NCBI GenBank assembly: GCA_946902875.1
Contig: OX336340.1
Span: 8,887,739-8,951,738, forward strand
Direction of reading: 5' to 3'
DNA from: Nematopogon swammerdamellus
Taxonomy: Eukaryota; Arthropoda; Insecta; Lepidoptera; Adelidae
Length of the DNA stretch: 64,000 bases
The notes under the pieces are model-generated. The model was given only the letters and a program-made list of their open reading frames with translations, had not been told where the DNA came from and made no database searches. A program made the position numbers and the translations under genes. Positions 9,836-20,400 of the stretch are shown piece after piece. The stretch's first letter is position 1. The number at the start of each line of letters is the position of its first letter.

Positions 9836-10369
9836 ATTATAATAATCTATCACACATTATACCTTGAATCTTTACCTAACTATAAGCATACAAATTATAG
9901 TTATATCTATTGAAATATATTATGATGTGATGTTTTGCCTAGTATCCCCCTTAAGTAAGTAACGGAAATTATTTTTGACTTTTTTTTTTGACGGTCGGGG
10001 TTTTATAAATTTAAATTACATTTTCTATTTTATTCGAAGCCAAAAGGAGTTTGGGTTATGATTTTGCAACCTATATGTAAGTATGTTCGTTTGTTCCCTC
10101 ACAGAGCCTAAACTACTTAACCGACTTCAACATATGAGACATTGCTGGATTCGTCTCAATAACCCGCGTGTCATAGGAAAAAATCTAAATGGCGACCGCC
10201 AGGCGCCATATTACCAAACTTTGAAAATGTTTTTTTCCAAACCCTCGTCCAACCAAACCCCTTTGTCGTTGTCAATCAAGACACGTTGAATAGATGATTT
10301 CAATAGTTCCCTTCACTGAATGGTTAAGAATTTAAAGGAATTAAATAGACAATAAAATAATAGTTTTAT
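9836..10369. other. No recognised gene
   Basis: AT-rich. The ORF at 10083-10289 resembles the ACCGACTTCAA... dispersed-repeat type rather than a protein gene. Confidence 0.4.
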
Positions 10370-10531
10370 AAACCCCGACTACAAAAAACTAATCAAATAA
10401 TAAGGAAAGATTATCGAAAATGCTGTAGTCGGGCGTGTAGAAGAATTCGAATAACCGGACAGCCCGACTGCAGCATTATCGATCAACTTTCCTTAGTTTC
10501 GTTATTTAATTCGTTTTTCCTAGTCGGGTTT
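10370..10531. mobile_element. Hairpin MITE with AACCCCGACTA / TAGTCGGGTTT ends
   Basis: The ends are inverted repeats (AACCCCGACTA at the left, TAGTCGGGTT at the right). The arms continue to pair: GGAAAGATTATCGA against ATCGATCAACTTTCC, and TGCTGTAGTCGGGC against GCCCGACTGCAGCA. It is about 160 bp with no coding capacity. A decayed relative lies at 1330-1458. Confidence 0.7.
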
Positions 10532-12310
10532 TTGTACACAATGTCCCATGATTATGTATGATCGATCATTGATCAGATCATTGATCAATCAGGCCCGCGG
10601 TGTTTCCATGAGAAGATCAAACGAATAATACTCATTTACTATCTTAGTCTCATACTTCAGAGCTATAAAACATAACTATTAATATTTTAACATTGTTTAT
10701 CTTTGTTTGTGTTGTAATACTTATTTACTTAGTGTTAATTCATAATTCTAAATCTATTAAATAAGTGCTAAATCAAATAAATTTACACTTTTAACATTCA
10801 TTGCCTTGGGCATTAATAGAACGTTGAAATAACGTTTATGTTTAATTTTATGAGCCTAATTTGTGTCCAGTGATAAGCAATTTTGTTATTTATAAGATAT
10901 GAAATTTTTGGCAATGTTTGGAAACAATTGGCGTATCATTAACACTGAATTACTCCCATGATGGTTAGAAGTGGCCGGTTAGAACTAGCGGTACTGTTAA
11001 ATTGAAATAGTATAGATAGAGGTTCAGCGATAGCACACTAGCACTAGGTAAATGTATGTACAACATGTTCATATAGGTATGTACTTGGCTGGTCATCCAC
11101 GTGTAAAAGTGTTTAGTAGGCATTCTTCATGCAACTTGGAGCTTACTACAGTCAGTATGCATATAGTTGTTTTCTATTATATTATTTTGTCAATCATACT
11201 TTTACATAAAATAAATACATTTATCTGTTATGTTTTATGTGTGTGTGCCCAGATTTTATTTAGACACAAAATTTTATTCATTTGGGATTGAGCTAGTAAA
11301 CTAAAAGTATTTATTTACCTATCACCGCGTTTGCGAGTGCGAACTAAATTTGCTCGAGTATCGTAGTGTTAATTTCAATAATCTTATCACATGGTAAAAA
11401 CCAAGCGACCTACGTTTCGATAGTGCGTGCACTGACTCCAAAATCGTGCGGTGATGCAATCCCGATAAATGTTTTAATTGGTGAGTTGTATTTTAGTAGC
11501 AGTCTGGGCTGCTGACGTCACGCGCATGACTTGCAAGTCTAGCTTTCATGATACTTCATATTACGCTCCGTGCCCCGCCGAGTATCGTCGCTGTCCACAA
11601 GAAGTTCTTTTCTCTATATACCTAATTAAATTAAAATACAACAATGCTTCAATATAGCTTCGGACCACTTTATAATATTTTTAATTTATTGAGCTTTACA
11701 TTGCTGAAAAAATCTCGCCTCGGACAGCGCCTGCGGCAGACAGATGGAATAAGCTATGGGCGGGCGGCCGGAGGAAAACGCTAGCGAGTCACTCCGTGGG
11801 AACATTGCGTCATCTTACGCAACTATTTTTACCTCATGAAAACTGACCACTTCATAATCGCTTGAAAATTCTCATGAAAATTGATGGGCTCTTATTCCGA
11901 TTGGCAGCGACACAGCTCTTGCGGCATCATATGTACTATTATATCTGGGTGAGATGGTGTACGCATACGCATGTCATGTATGGCATAGCTTTAGCAATGT
12001 CCTCACCGGCGACTCCTGGTCATGAATATTGCGTTGGCTCTGGCTAAGGTTTTTTTTTTCATAATTTCATAACTTAGGTACCTACGCGTTAATTTATTTC
12101 TACCACAATGAGTTCAAAAACTGAAAGATGATTACGATATAGATAGTTTATAATATTTAGTTTAAATGATTTATTTTGCTCACTTACGATTTATTTGTCT
12201 GTAGATAGGTACCTACTGGTTGTGTCAAAGCTGTCGAGTTGCAGCCGACAACAGCGACGTCTCCTCTGGCACGACGACGACGAGACAGGCATACAAGCTT
12301 GAATTGTTAC
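10532..12310. other. No recognised gene
   Basis: AT-rich with GC-richer patches near 11500-11600 and 11710-11830. Near 10560-10590 GATCATTGATCA recurs twice in a row. ORFs here (11052-11291, 11862-12047) have no recognisable domains. Confidence 0.4.
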
Positions 12311-12313
12311 ATT

Positions 12314-12499
12314 TTATTTGTACATGAAGTCCACTCTTCGTTCCACAGACAAGAAATTTTCGATGACTCGATCGTGAAAATCTTCTTTCTTCCTCAATTT
12401 TGTTAGCAACTCCTTTTCCACAGATATGTAAGAGTGCCAAATTACTGAGTCTCTCTTGTCCTTGAGTGCTCCGTAGATAGCTCGGTAGGAGTTTGCCAT
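12314..12499 (-). CDS. Small ORF of 61 codons, unknown protein, possible compact gene
   Basis: The ATG at 12497-12499 (minus strand) starts MANSYRAIYGALKDKRD. The frame runs through SVEKELLTKLRKKEDFHDRV to the C-terminus RRVDFMYK and a TAA. An in-frame TAA lies 21 nt upstream of the ATG, so the frame is closed at both ends. The composition is that of a soluble, highly charged, helical peptide (K/R/E/D-rich), unlike most chance ORFs here. An AATAAA overlaps the stop, and upstream (12600-12900) lies GC/CpG-rich sequence that could be a promoter for this strand. I do not recognise the protein. It could be a small gene, a retrocopy fragment or a chance ORF. Confidence 0.35.
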   Translation of the reverse strand: MANSYRAIYGALKDKRDSVIWHSYISVEKELLTKLRKKEDFHDRVIENFLSVERRVDFMYK

Positions 12500-12599
12500 T
12501 ATAATTACCAATAAATAACTTTAAATTTAACAACACTGCACAGGATTCATCCGTACAAAGTCCATACCTACATAACGGAATATATGCAGCTATCAACTC

Positions 12600-12960
12600 G
12601 CGAGCCAATGCGCACACACACGCGCACACAACACACCTAGCCTAGCTCGCTAGTCGCATCGCATCGCACGTCGCACAGCACAAGAATACTCGTCGTGTGG
12701 ACGCAGCGCGCACACACCCGCACACGCAACACACACACCTAGCTCGCTCGCTAGCTCGCTCTACTCGCTACCGCGTCACTAAATGCACTCCCCGCTGCGC
12801 CAACTCGAAAGGCTGATCAGCGGGTCCGCGCGGGACGGGGGGGACATCGGTCGCTTCCGCCTTGTATGGAATACGATGGCGCTTCAAAATGTAGCCAACC
12901 GGCCAATGAATGCCTTGATGTGTCGTCATTCGTCGTCGCCGGCGTTTGACGCGCGCGAAA
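12600..12960. promoter_or_regulatory. GC/CpG-rich stretch, possible promoter region
   Basis: CACACACGCGCACAC and GCTCGCTCGCTAGCTCGCT runs followed by CpG-rich sequence to about 12960, in sharp contrast to the surroundings. No clear TATA/initiator pair was found. It lies upstream of the small minus-strand ORF at 12314-12499. Confidence 0.3.
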
Positions 12961-13194
12961 TTTCAAATTATGTAACGGGTACGGGATTGACGTTTTATCT
13001 TATTAATCGTGGATTATATATATGACATAAATAATATCACTCCGAAATTTTTTCACATTTATTTTAGCCTGATACTTCTGTATTAATGGTGTCATTCATT
13101 TTATTTGGTTTGGCGGCGCCAACCTCGCCAACTGAGAGGAGTCGCCGCTGAATGTCCTACCTATTACGGTTCAAAATATACAGCTCTTTAAAGG

Positions 13195-13255
13195 TAGGAC
13201 GGACAGACGGCGTAGGCTTCTTGATAGGGTCCCGCGCGATACGGAACCCTAAAAA
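13195..13255. repeat. Dispersed 'tacggaaccct' repeat, terminal piece
   Basis: GGACGGACAGACGGCGTAGG followed by TTGATAGGGTCCCG and GATACGGAACCCTAAAAA: the same right-end words as at 596-690 and 49800-49868. Confidence 0.6.
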
Positions 13256-13259
13256 TACA

Positions 13260-14020
13260 CGATCAACTTGAACGCGATCTATTAAAATTTCGCACACACA
13301 GTTTAGTCGAAAATGCAAGAGAGCTAATGAGATGGTGATAGGTACTTAGTACAGAAGCGATCAACACCGACGATGTCTTCCATCTTTTTACAAATGTGGT
13401 TCGTGCAGAACAAACTTTTTTTATTTATTTATTCATTCAGCGAGAGTACGAGTGAATGGAACCTTTCCAAAATCGGTCAGATTTATGTTCATCCATCCAT
13501 TCAGGATCCCTCTACAAACAATTATATCCTGTTTTGAGAAAATAAAGAAAAACATGCTGAAAACCTAATGGTCCATATATGACTGACACCCACTGGCTAA
13601 AGGAATTTCTACGTTACTGATCCCCTATAAGCACTCGATCTACGATACGAATCGATGCGGCTGCAACGATCCAACTTTCTTCTCCTAACTGACCGAATCT
13701 CTACATTGAAATCTCGCGACTATACTTCACTGCAGACTTGATTATCCTACCTCAGTGGTCTTGATGCGTTCAGCTCTGTGCAATTTACGCCTAATTGAAA
13801 ACCGCCTCTTAGCTGGATCTTTGTGTTAAGATCGCAGTTCCAGGCTTATTCTCCATTCTATTCATTTATTGGACCCGATGAAAGGAATAAAAGCAGAAAA
13901 AGTCTCAAAAGCGGAAACTACTTATTAACAGTCACTATTCGTCTCAGAGTCAGGAGGACCGGTATTTTTTTTTATGTTGATGTTGTAGGTGATGTTGCCA
14001 TCCGTGTCAGTTATCATAAA
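13260..14020. other. No recognised gene
   Basis: Mixed-composition sequence without recognisable domains. It ends in a 17-A run (14019-14037) that borders the SINE. Confidence 0.4.
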
Positions 14021-14037
14021 AAAAAAAAAAAAAAAAA

Positions 14038-14434
14038 ATGAAATCCGGTATGGGTGGCTGAGTCGGAGGGGCCAAAGCGCATGCTCCGACCAGCCATTAT
14101 CACCTCCAAGAAGGTAGGTGCCATACCGGAGACTTCCATGGATTGCTGGCTATACTGGACTAGAGGAGAACACAGCCGAGGCTGCTATGCGGCCATCTTA
14201 CATCCAGTACGGTGGTACCAACCCAGTCGGCTATAATTTGAGCCTACCACCTAGTAAGGGGCAAGGGAAGGGACCTACAGTTTTACACCGGTTCCGAACG
14301 GTGAAGCAGGAGGTGTAGGTATGCACGTACATTTTTTCGTAAAAAAAAAATTAATTGGTACACGCCGACCGGATTCGAACCTCGGACCTCTCGCATGAGA
14401 AGCCGATGCCCAAACCACTCAGCCACCCGCCGCT
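14038..14434 (-). mobile_element. tRNA-derived SINE, near full length
   Basis: On the minus strand the head reads GGCGGGTGGCTGAGTGGTTT (A box), GGGCATCGGCTTCTCATGCG and GAGGTTCGAATCCGG (B box), clearly from a long-variable-arm (Leu/Ser-type) tRNA. The body follows: CACCTCCTGCTTCACCGTTC, the CCTACCACCTAGTAAGG block in reverse, a GGTACCACC block, then TGCCTACCTTCTTGG and GTCGGAGCATGCG, ending ACCCATACCGGATTTCA and an A-rich tail. It is very similar throughout to the copy at 48778-49168. The central blocks are shared with the 5S-type composite SINE. Confidence 0.85.
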
Positions 14435-14438
14435 ATAT

Positions 14439-14498
14439 AAATTACCCAAAGAGTTTGTATTACGTCGCGCGACGTAATACAAACTCTTTGAAATTACC
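14439..14498. mobile_element. 44-bp perfect palindrome flanked by an 8-bp direct repeat (minimal hAT-like insert)
   Basis: Bases 14447-14468 and 14469-14490 are exact reverse complements with no spacer; the left arm begins CAAAGAGTTTGTATTACG. AAATTACC stands immediately on both sides (14439-14446 and 14491-14498). An 8-bp target duplication and CA...TG ends are the signature of hAT transposons, so this looks like two terminal inverted repeats head to head with no interior. Confidence 0.65.
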
Positions 14499-14519
14499 TA
14501 AAAGCGTAACTAGCACTGA

Positions 14520-15010
14520 ATACCTACTATGTAGAAGAGTTTCCGAGTGGAAGCCAGAACGTCGCGGAACCCAGCGTTGTGTGCACCGGCGCGGAGGCGG
14601 CGGCGGGTGTGCTTCCCCAATCCTTTAACCTTGGGTGGGGTGTACAAACATGGTATTACAGGCTTGACAGCCCGCAACAGTCCGCAAATCTACTGTGATG
14701 GATGACATTCCACTGGTGATGGTGAATTCGCGAGGAGAGGCGAATTTGGCTCTACCCCCATTGGTCCCTTGGCGCAGCCACCAAGTTTTACTGCTTTGCG
14801 GTAACTTCAGTGGTTTCGGGCTTGGCACCGACACACGTGCTCGATCGAACAAGACAGGCGACGCGACTGTCGAGAGACATAGGTACATACAAATAGCTTC
14901 CAGTGGCTTCCACAGAAGCGTCCGTCGATGACTTGAGCGGACGATGACTTGCGGGAGCGGCATCGCTAATCATGGTTATCGTGCGCCCGCTCATCTTATC
15001 GCTCCGCATG
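14520..15010. other. GC-moderate stretch upstream of a promoter
   Basis: Short ORFs on both strands without recognisable domains; composition becomes GC/CpG-richer toward 15000. It may hold proximal regulatory sequence for the promoter at 15027. Confidence 0.3.
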
Positions 15011-15026
15011 TGAGCGCGCGCGAGGA

Positions 15027-15062
15027 TATATTGGTGAGGCGGCTTCTGCGGCGCGTCAGTTC
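15027..15062 (+). promoter_or_regulatory. TATA box plus arthropod initiator
   Basis: TATATT at 15027-15032 and the initiator TCAGTT at 15056-15061. If the A at 15058 is +1, the TATA box starts at -31, the canonical spacing. TCAGT is the standard arthropod initiator. The surroundings are GC/CpG-rich. No convincing DPE was seen. Confidence 0.55.
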
Positions 15063-15351
15063 GGTTTGTGGTGTTGAGTTGTGACGGCGACAGTGAAGTG
15101 TTGTGGCAGGCAGCGCGCAGCGACTACTCGAATAAATTACCTACACCCATCCACTACACAGTCAGTTAATCGTTGCGCTGACTTGACACTCGGCACCCGC
15201 ACGCGACCGGTCCCGCACGTTCTAACGGCCCACGCTATTTGAATTCGCGATTTTGCCTAGCGGAATATTGAACACTGGAACATTAACTTGATTTTAATTA
15301 TAAATCAAACTCGAATACACGGTGTGCTTTTCCGGATTTGACTTGTCACAG
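15058..15351 (+). other. Putative non-coding 5' UTR exon
   Basis: From the predicted start the sequence runs about 294 nt without a single ATG in any frame and ends at a near-perfect donor, CACAG|GTGAGT (15352-15357). Absence of ATG, correct core-promoter spacing and a consensus donor together suggest a leader exon. The nearest + coding exon downstream is the first cystinosin exon at 27735, preceded by a good acceptor, so this could be its distal 5' UTR (intron about 12.4 kb). That link is inference only. Confidence 0.45.
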
Positions 15352-15357
15352 GTGAGT

Positions 15358-16120
15358 GATTTGAATAGATTATTTATGTTACAATTATCGAAGTATACTG
15401 CTAGTTTGGTAACCGAAATTTGTAGAGACGTAAAAAAATTACTGAAATATCTCAAAATATTTCAGACTGAAACTACAGTTTTCTACAAAGTGCTATGCAC
15501 CAACGTGTTACTACTACTCCCAAGCCGATGAATGCAGTGTCTGACCGAACTGAAGTCTCAAGGCTGGCAGAATGTTTAACATAGTCACGGAAACAGGGTT
15601 TTAAGTAAACACAACCAAGCCAAAATGTGAGTCTTGCAGAACCAGTCGTTTCAAAATAGAAAGCAAGAAACCAGTTGTGTTGGTTGTAACATCAACTCTA
15701 TTATCACATATATTTATATTTTTATGTATTCGTACATCAGATTATCTGAATAATGTAATTTCCAACAAATGGCAACATAGAAACCGGTCTTCGCGGAATA
15801 CAAATCTTGAAATAAAATATTACATTACGTTCCAGTAAATAAGGAAAACGTAGTTTTAGTACAATAAATATCAATATTGTCCCATACGTTTTGTTAGGGA
15901 CGTATACTCGTATAGCACAGGGATACAGGGATAGTAATATAATTTTATCAGACTAAAACATAAACCTTTTTCCCAAAGTTTACGAAATATTTCGCACAAC
16001 TTTCAAGAAGAAAGTCACGCACCGTGAAGTTCCACGTAGGTAATGTGTTTTGCGAAATAACTGCAGCGCAAACAAATTGCTTCTACGAGGAGGCCTGGAT
16101 TTAGCAGTAAACGCAGAGGT
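15358..16120. other. No recognised gene
   Basis: AT-rich; possibly first-intron sequence of the transcript starting at 15058. Nothing else recognised. Confidence 0.4.
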
Positions 16121-16125
16121 AAATA

Positions 16126-16660
16126 TCCTATCGCTTATTCCACGGGGAGTATTCGGAGGGGCGGTTTGACGCGATCCCGCCGATGCTATATTTTCTTAAC
16201 AACTTTCTCAGGCTTCTAAATGCAAATACTGACCGCTCAAAGATAGCATAATAAAATATTCTAGTAGCTTGTATAGCAGACTTCAAGACAATTTTATTAG
16301 AGGAGATGAACTTTCGATCTTGTGAAATTCTTATTATTCTAAGCTTGTGATATAAGTTGAATTGTATTTCCACTTTCCACGTCCGCACAACGCGCACTGG
16401 GCAGGGATTGCATTGCATCCCTAAACGCTGGACTGACGACGCGAGGTTGCGTACCAATCGTTTCTGCAGATCCTTCCCCCACAGAATTGGTAAACTCTGG
16501 AACGCTCTCCCTGCCCACATATTACCCCCCAAGTACAGTCTCAGGTCCTTCAAGAGAGGCGTGAATAGGCACCTGCGTCAGGCCAGCATGGCATTCGCAA
16601 CCCCCCATGCGACCGATAATCAATGGGCATCCATGGGCATCGTTAGACACCTTGTGGGCG
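16126..16660 (+). mobile_element. LINE relic (family beta) with AT-rich internal insertion
   Basis: The frame 16357-16660 reads CIPKRWTDDARLRTNRF, FPHRIGKLWNALPAHILPP, SLRSFKRGVNRHLRQASMAF: the C-terminus of a CR1-like reverse transcriptase. Bases 16126-16185 (CTATCGCTTATTCCACGGGG onward) match the upstream part of the 62-kb copy, where the two parts are contiguous. About 180 AT-rich bases (roughly 16187-16370) therefore interrupt this copy. Confidence 0.75.
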
Positions 16661-16739
16661 TCTCGGCGCCTCATGTCGCAATTACTATAAAAATATCCAT
16701 AGTTTCAAAGTATGTACTCGTAACCTGCTCGTAACTTGA

Positions 16740-17790
16740 TAATTAGGGTTCAGCAGAAATCTCCAAAATGTTTTGCCCGATGGATTTCGCGATAATATGC
16801 CGTACGCTGCCTGGCCTGGAGCAGCAGAGATATTAAGACCTGTTTGATTATTTCATAATTATTGTACGTTGTACAAAAAAATTAAATAAGCCTACCTGGT
16901 AAACTGGAAATGGAAATGAAATGAGAATGTTTACAAAGTAGTGAGCCAGATCGGCGCGGGTGAGGCGGGGTGCCGGCGTGCGGGGTTGGGGGGAAGCAAA
17001 CACCGAGCACCCGTCCCCACCGTGTCGTCCGTGTGTCGCCTAACCTGAATGATAATTGGTAAACTGGATGGACTTGTAGGAAATGCGGTCGCGAGGATGG
17101 CGCGATTTCACCTGTGTCGCTCGATCCACTTGCCGACCGCGGCGTTCGAGGCGAGTAGGATGAATTTCTTTGATACCGTGGCTCATATGTTCTTGATTTG
17201 ATCAACATTGAATGCCAATAGGAATGGATTAAATAATTGGATGGTTTGCCACTGGCTGGATCCACACCAGGCATGACAATTCACACATTGACACCCCCAT
17301 CGGAGTTGAATCGGGTCAGGAAATCGGGTCTTTCGAACCTCTTATCCATCTTGATCGACCGAATAAATTTATTGATATACCGCAAATAACCGCTGGGGTA
17401 GACGGGTGCCCAAATGGAGGTCACGTACATCAAACGTACGCGCTGGATGCCCCCCGGCTAGGTGGAAATACACGGATATACGACCTAAAAAGGTATAGCC
17501 GGTGATGGCTGAACGGCGGCGCCGATACGGATTGATGATGTAAATCGTCACTGGATACTGGCAGTAATAAACGGATTCCCAATTCGTTTGGTTGCCAACT
17601 TTAAAAAAAAAGAAGAAGATGATGATGATCGCAAACTAAAGGTGGTTGTCATCGCGATTAATCTTCTAAATGTGATAATTATGCATTTGCATGCTCAAGC
17701 GACATTAATATTAAGTATGTAATTATTTACTTGAAGCGCCGAGCGGTTGAAAGTTCTTCATTAACATTGTATCGTTGAATTGATTCGATC
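16740..17790. other. No recognised gene
   Basis: Minus-strand ORFs at 16882-17274 and 17369-17551 lack recognisable domains. A GC-rich patch sits near 16950-17030. Confidence 0.35.
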
Positions 17791-17804
17791 TGTTTCCTAA
17801 AAAG

Positions 17805-17945
17805 TCAAGTCAGTCAGCGTGTATGCTTCCACTGCTGGACGCATACTGGCCTGCACAATCTTCCTCCAGTCCTCCCTTCTGGTCTTCAGCGGTGCTGTAA
17901 CTGAATGCTGGTGTGCTGTAACCATCACAGACTTATACAAGAAAT
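17805..17945 (-). mobile_element. Short LINE-like fragment
   Basis: The words GTGTATGCTTCCACTGCTGG, GCATACTGGCCTGCACAATC and CTTCCTCCAGTCCTCCCTTC match the conserved 3'-coding portion of RTE-like retrotransposons that recurs in insect genomes. The direction is inferred from that memory; no frame is open. Confidence 0.4.
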
Positions 17946-18109
17946 AGACGATCGGAAAATCTTAACTAACTGCAATATTTCGGTGTCTGATTTGTGGAAT
18001 TTTCCAACACACAACAGAACTCACCTGCCATGAGCTTTCCTTATTACCTTGCATATTAGTGGACGTGACTTGGTTAGATAGTGATGAGGTCATGAACCTT
18101 CGACCGACC

Positions 18110-18250
18110 GCATCAGGTTACCGTCGGTCTCCTACCTGGCCTCGCACCGAGCCCCCGCCACACCTCGCGCCCCGCCATGCCTAGTGCCGCCACCGCGGTC
18201 CGCGAGCCGTCGCGTCGGGAAGCCTAGAAAGTTACGTCTCAGTGGAACAC
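18110..18250. other. GC-rich island
   Basis: About 140 bases of C/G-rich, CpG-rich sequence (TGGCCTCGCACCGAGCCCCC, GCCGCCACCGCGGTCCGCG) within AT-rich DNA. TCTCAGTGG near 18237 resembles an initiator, but no TATA box lies about 30 bp upstream. Confidence 0.25.
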
Positions 18251-18320
18251 TGCTGCTTGCTACTTGCTCGTAATTAATACCTACACTACACATGCTAGAA
18301 TTGTCATAAAACTCGCTGAA

Positions 18321-18671
18321 ATGAAGAGTCCTTATACTCCTATAAACTTGTATTACGGTTTACCACTGACCGGTGGGGTTTACACACGCACGACGACGTG
18401 CTACAGATATTATGTAGGATACTGGCGAGGATACTGGATAATACAGAACGAAGATTTCGTGTCAGCACAAGCCATAAATACTAATATTGGAGAGATTTCA
18501 AGGCATTGTTACATTAACCCGACCCGATCGGCCGCTAAAGGACGCTTACTTTATTATCCAACTGTTTTCTCGTATGGTGTACCTATTTACCATAAGCAAT
18601 TTTACGTTGATGAAGTTATTTTAGGATCTACCTTTAAAGAGTCTATCAAAGAACATGCATTTTTAATTTGA
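18321..18671 (+). CDS. Tyrosine-rich ORF, unknown, doubtful
   Basis: A 116-codon frame from the internal ATG at 18321 (context CTGAAATG), or 135 codons from an upstream start at 18264. It begins MKSPYTPINLYYGLPL and includes CYRYYVGYWRGYW, so Tyr is unusually frequent. It follows the GC-rich island by about 70 bases and ends SIKEHAFLI with TGA. No domain is recognised, and no polyadenylation signal or splice support stands out. With 64 kb read in six frames, an ORF of this size can arise by chance. Confidence 0.2.
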   Translation: MKSPYTPINLYYGLPLTGGVYTRTTTCYRYYVGYWRGYWIIQNEDFVSAQAINTNIGEISRHCYINPTRSAAKGRLLYYPTVFSYGVPIYHKQFYVDEVILGSTFKESIKEHAFLI

Positions 18672-19040
18672 CTCAAATGCCATAAGGATAATCCAAAAGG
18701 ATAGTTATTTTGCGAAAAGTTCGAGAAATATAGGTCTGTATAACTCTGAGTATGAAAAGTATGCAATATTAGAGCGCGTCACGTTGTCCGTTGTCGGTGT
18801 GTGCCGTGTGGTGTGGGCATGTTGCATGGGTGGCACGGAGCTAGACCGGGGTATTTCGGTCCACGCGAGGCGTGGCGTGTTGTCCGTGGCACGGTCATAG
18901 CGAGTCGTTGCACCATTTTATGATATTTTAATACCTCTGTCTGCCTGCTCGTGACCTATTGCTATCATGCCGACGATGTGAGTGTGGCCGTGACCTTCGA
19001 TATTCTTCGATAGCTCGTACGGCACTAGGTCGATGCGCTG
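18672..19040. other. No recognised gene
   Basis: Moderately GC-rich with GTGTGCCGTGTGGTGTGGGC-type words near 18800. Nothing recognised. Confidence 0.35.
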
Positions 19041-19172
19041 ACATGTAGAGTCACTTCGATAATGTGATCCCCATTTGTTGGACTTGAAAAAAATTATCGA
19101 ATAACGAATAGTAATACCTACTTATATTTATTTTTAACATGTACCAATCTCTATAAGCTAATGTTATATATA

Positions 19173-19330
19173 ATAGATAGATAGATAGATAGATAGAAAA
19201 TTCTTTATTGCTCCAGTAAACATTAAACAGTAACAAATACATTGGAAAATTTACATAAGGTGCAAAGGCGGACTTATCCCTTACAGAGATTTCTTACAGT
19301 CAACCTTTGGATATTTGAGATTCGATAATA
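19173..19330 (-). mobile_element. LINE 3' end with (GATA)n tail
   Basis: (GATA)n at 19173-19196 is followed by GAAAATTCTTTATTGC, AACAAATACATTGG and GCAAAGGCGGACTTATCCCT. The same order occurs at 47994-48085 (AATAATTTATTGCC, GGCAAAGGCGGACTACTTAC), also next to GATAGATA. This is a shared 3' end of a minus-oriented non-LTR element with a microsatellite tail. Confidence 0.55.
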
Positions 19331-19539
19331 TAGTGGAATGTAATGTAAGTAGGTAGTAGCAAAAGAGTTGAGCGTGACAATTGAAGATAAAATAATAATA
19401 AGAATACTTATTAACAATACATATAAGTACAAGCTAGTAAAATATAAGCCATACATGTTTAATACATATAAATTAATAAATATATAGAATAATATATACA
19501 AATAAATATACATACTTACATACATACTTGTCCATCCAG

Positions 19540-20400
19540 GTAAGTATAAAACAAAAGTTATAATATTTTTAGATCAATAAAAAATATTTAAACCCAACAG
19601 TTGACAAATTTCGCGAAAGTGGATATAGATTAGAAAATAGTTACAAACATAATTTGTGTTTTGTTAGCGCGCATACCTACCCGCTTTCACGACAAATCTA
19701 ATTTGCCAAATTAGTGCCAGCAAAATAACACACGCTGAGGCGATGCCTCCTCGTGTGAGCTTGATGAGTTGCCGAATTGTAATCGAATTATCTGAAATGT
19801 GATAAAAACGAAGCGACATGGGTCAGGAAGCCTGATTATGTACACAAACACAATCAACGTCGATATGAATGAATGCCGTGCCAATTATGTTGTGAGAATT
19901 GTCAGCAGAGCAGGGAAGTAGTTTTATTGTTGGATTTATAGGTCAAAATTACATGGCTACGGAAACTGGTTAAATCATTTTGGTCAGTAATTAAGGAAAT
20001 AAGTAAAATGCGAATTTCGCTGAGCTGTCGACGAGAAATGTACGAGGTCAGTAAATAATCATGCCCTTGTCTGAGTAAGCAAATAGTCTTCTTCCTCAAT
20101 GTCATCAAATTAATAATCAAACACACAGTACACATATAACATGTATGTGCCGCAATTTTAAAATGTTTTAACAGAATTTTATGTTCCCTTCCTTATATAT
20201 TATATTATGACTTGCAAATTTATATGTAAAACTAGTTGTGCCAGCGACTTTGCTCACGGCACGGTAAAAAGGTGAAAACTCCGAATCGGTAGATTTTTTC
20301 CGACTGCGTTCACTTTCGACCCCACTGCTCAGCTCATATGAATAATGGCGTGATGCTATATAGCCAATAACCTGGCGGAGTTATGTCGCATTACATGGTC
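19540..20400. other. No recognised gene
   Basis: AT-rich. Around 20220-20270 ACTAGTTGTGCCAGCGACTT resembles a widespread lepidopteran dispersed repeat. ORFs here have no recognised domain. Confidence 0.35.

Noticed and set aside
14041..14434. A tRNA-Leu/Ser gene on the minus strand
   Set aside because: The A and B boxes are present, but the folded tRNA is not completed and the sequence continues into a SINE body also found at 48778; it is a SINE head.
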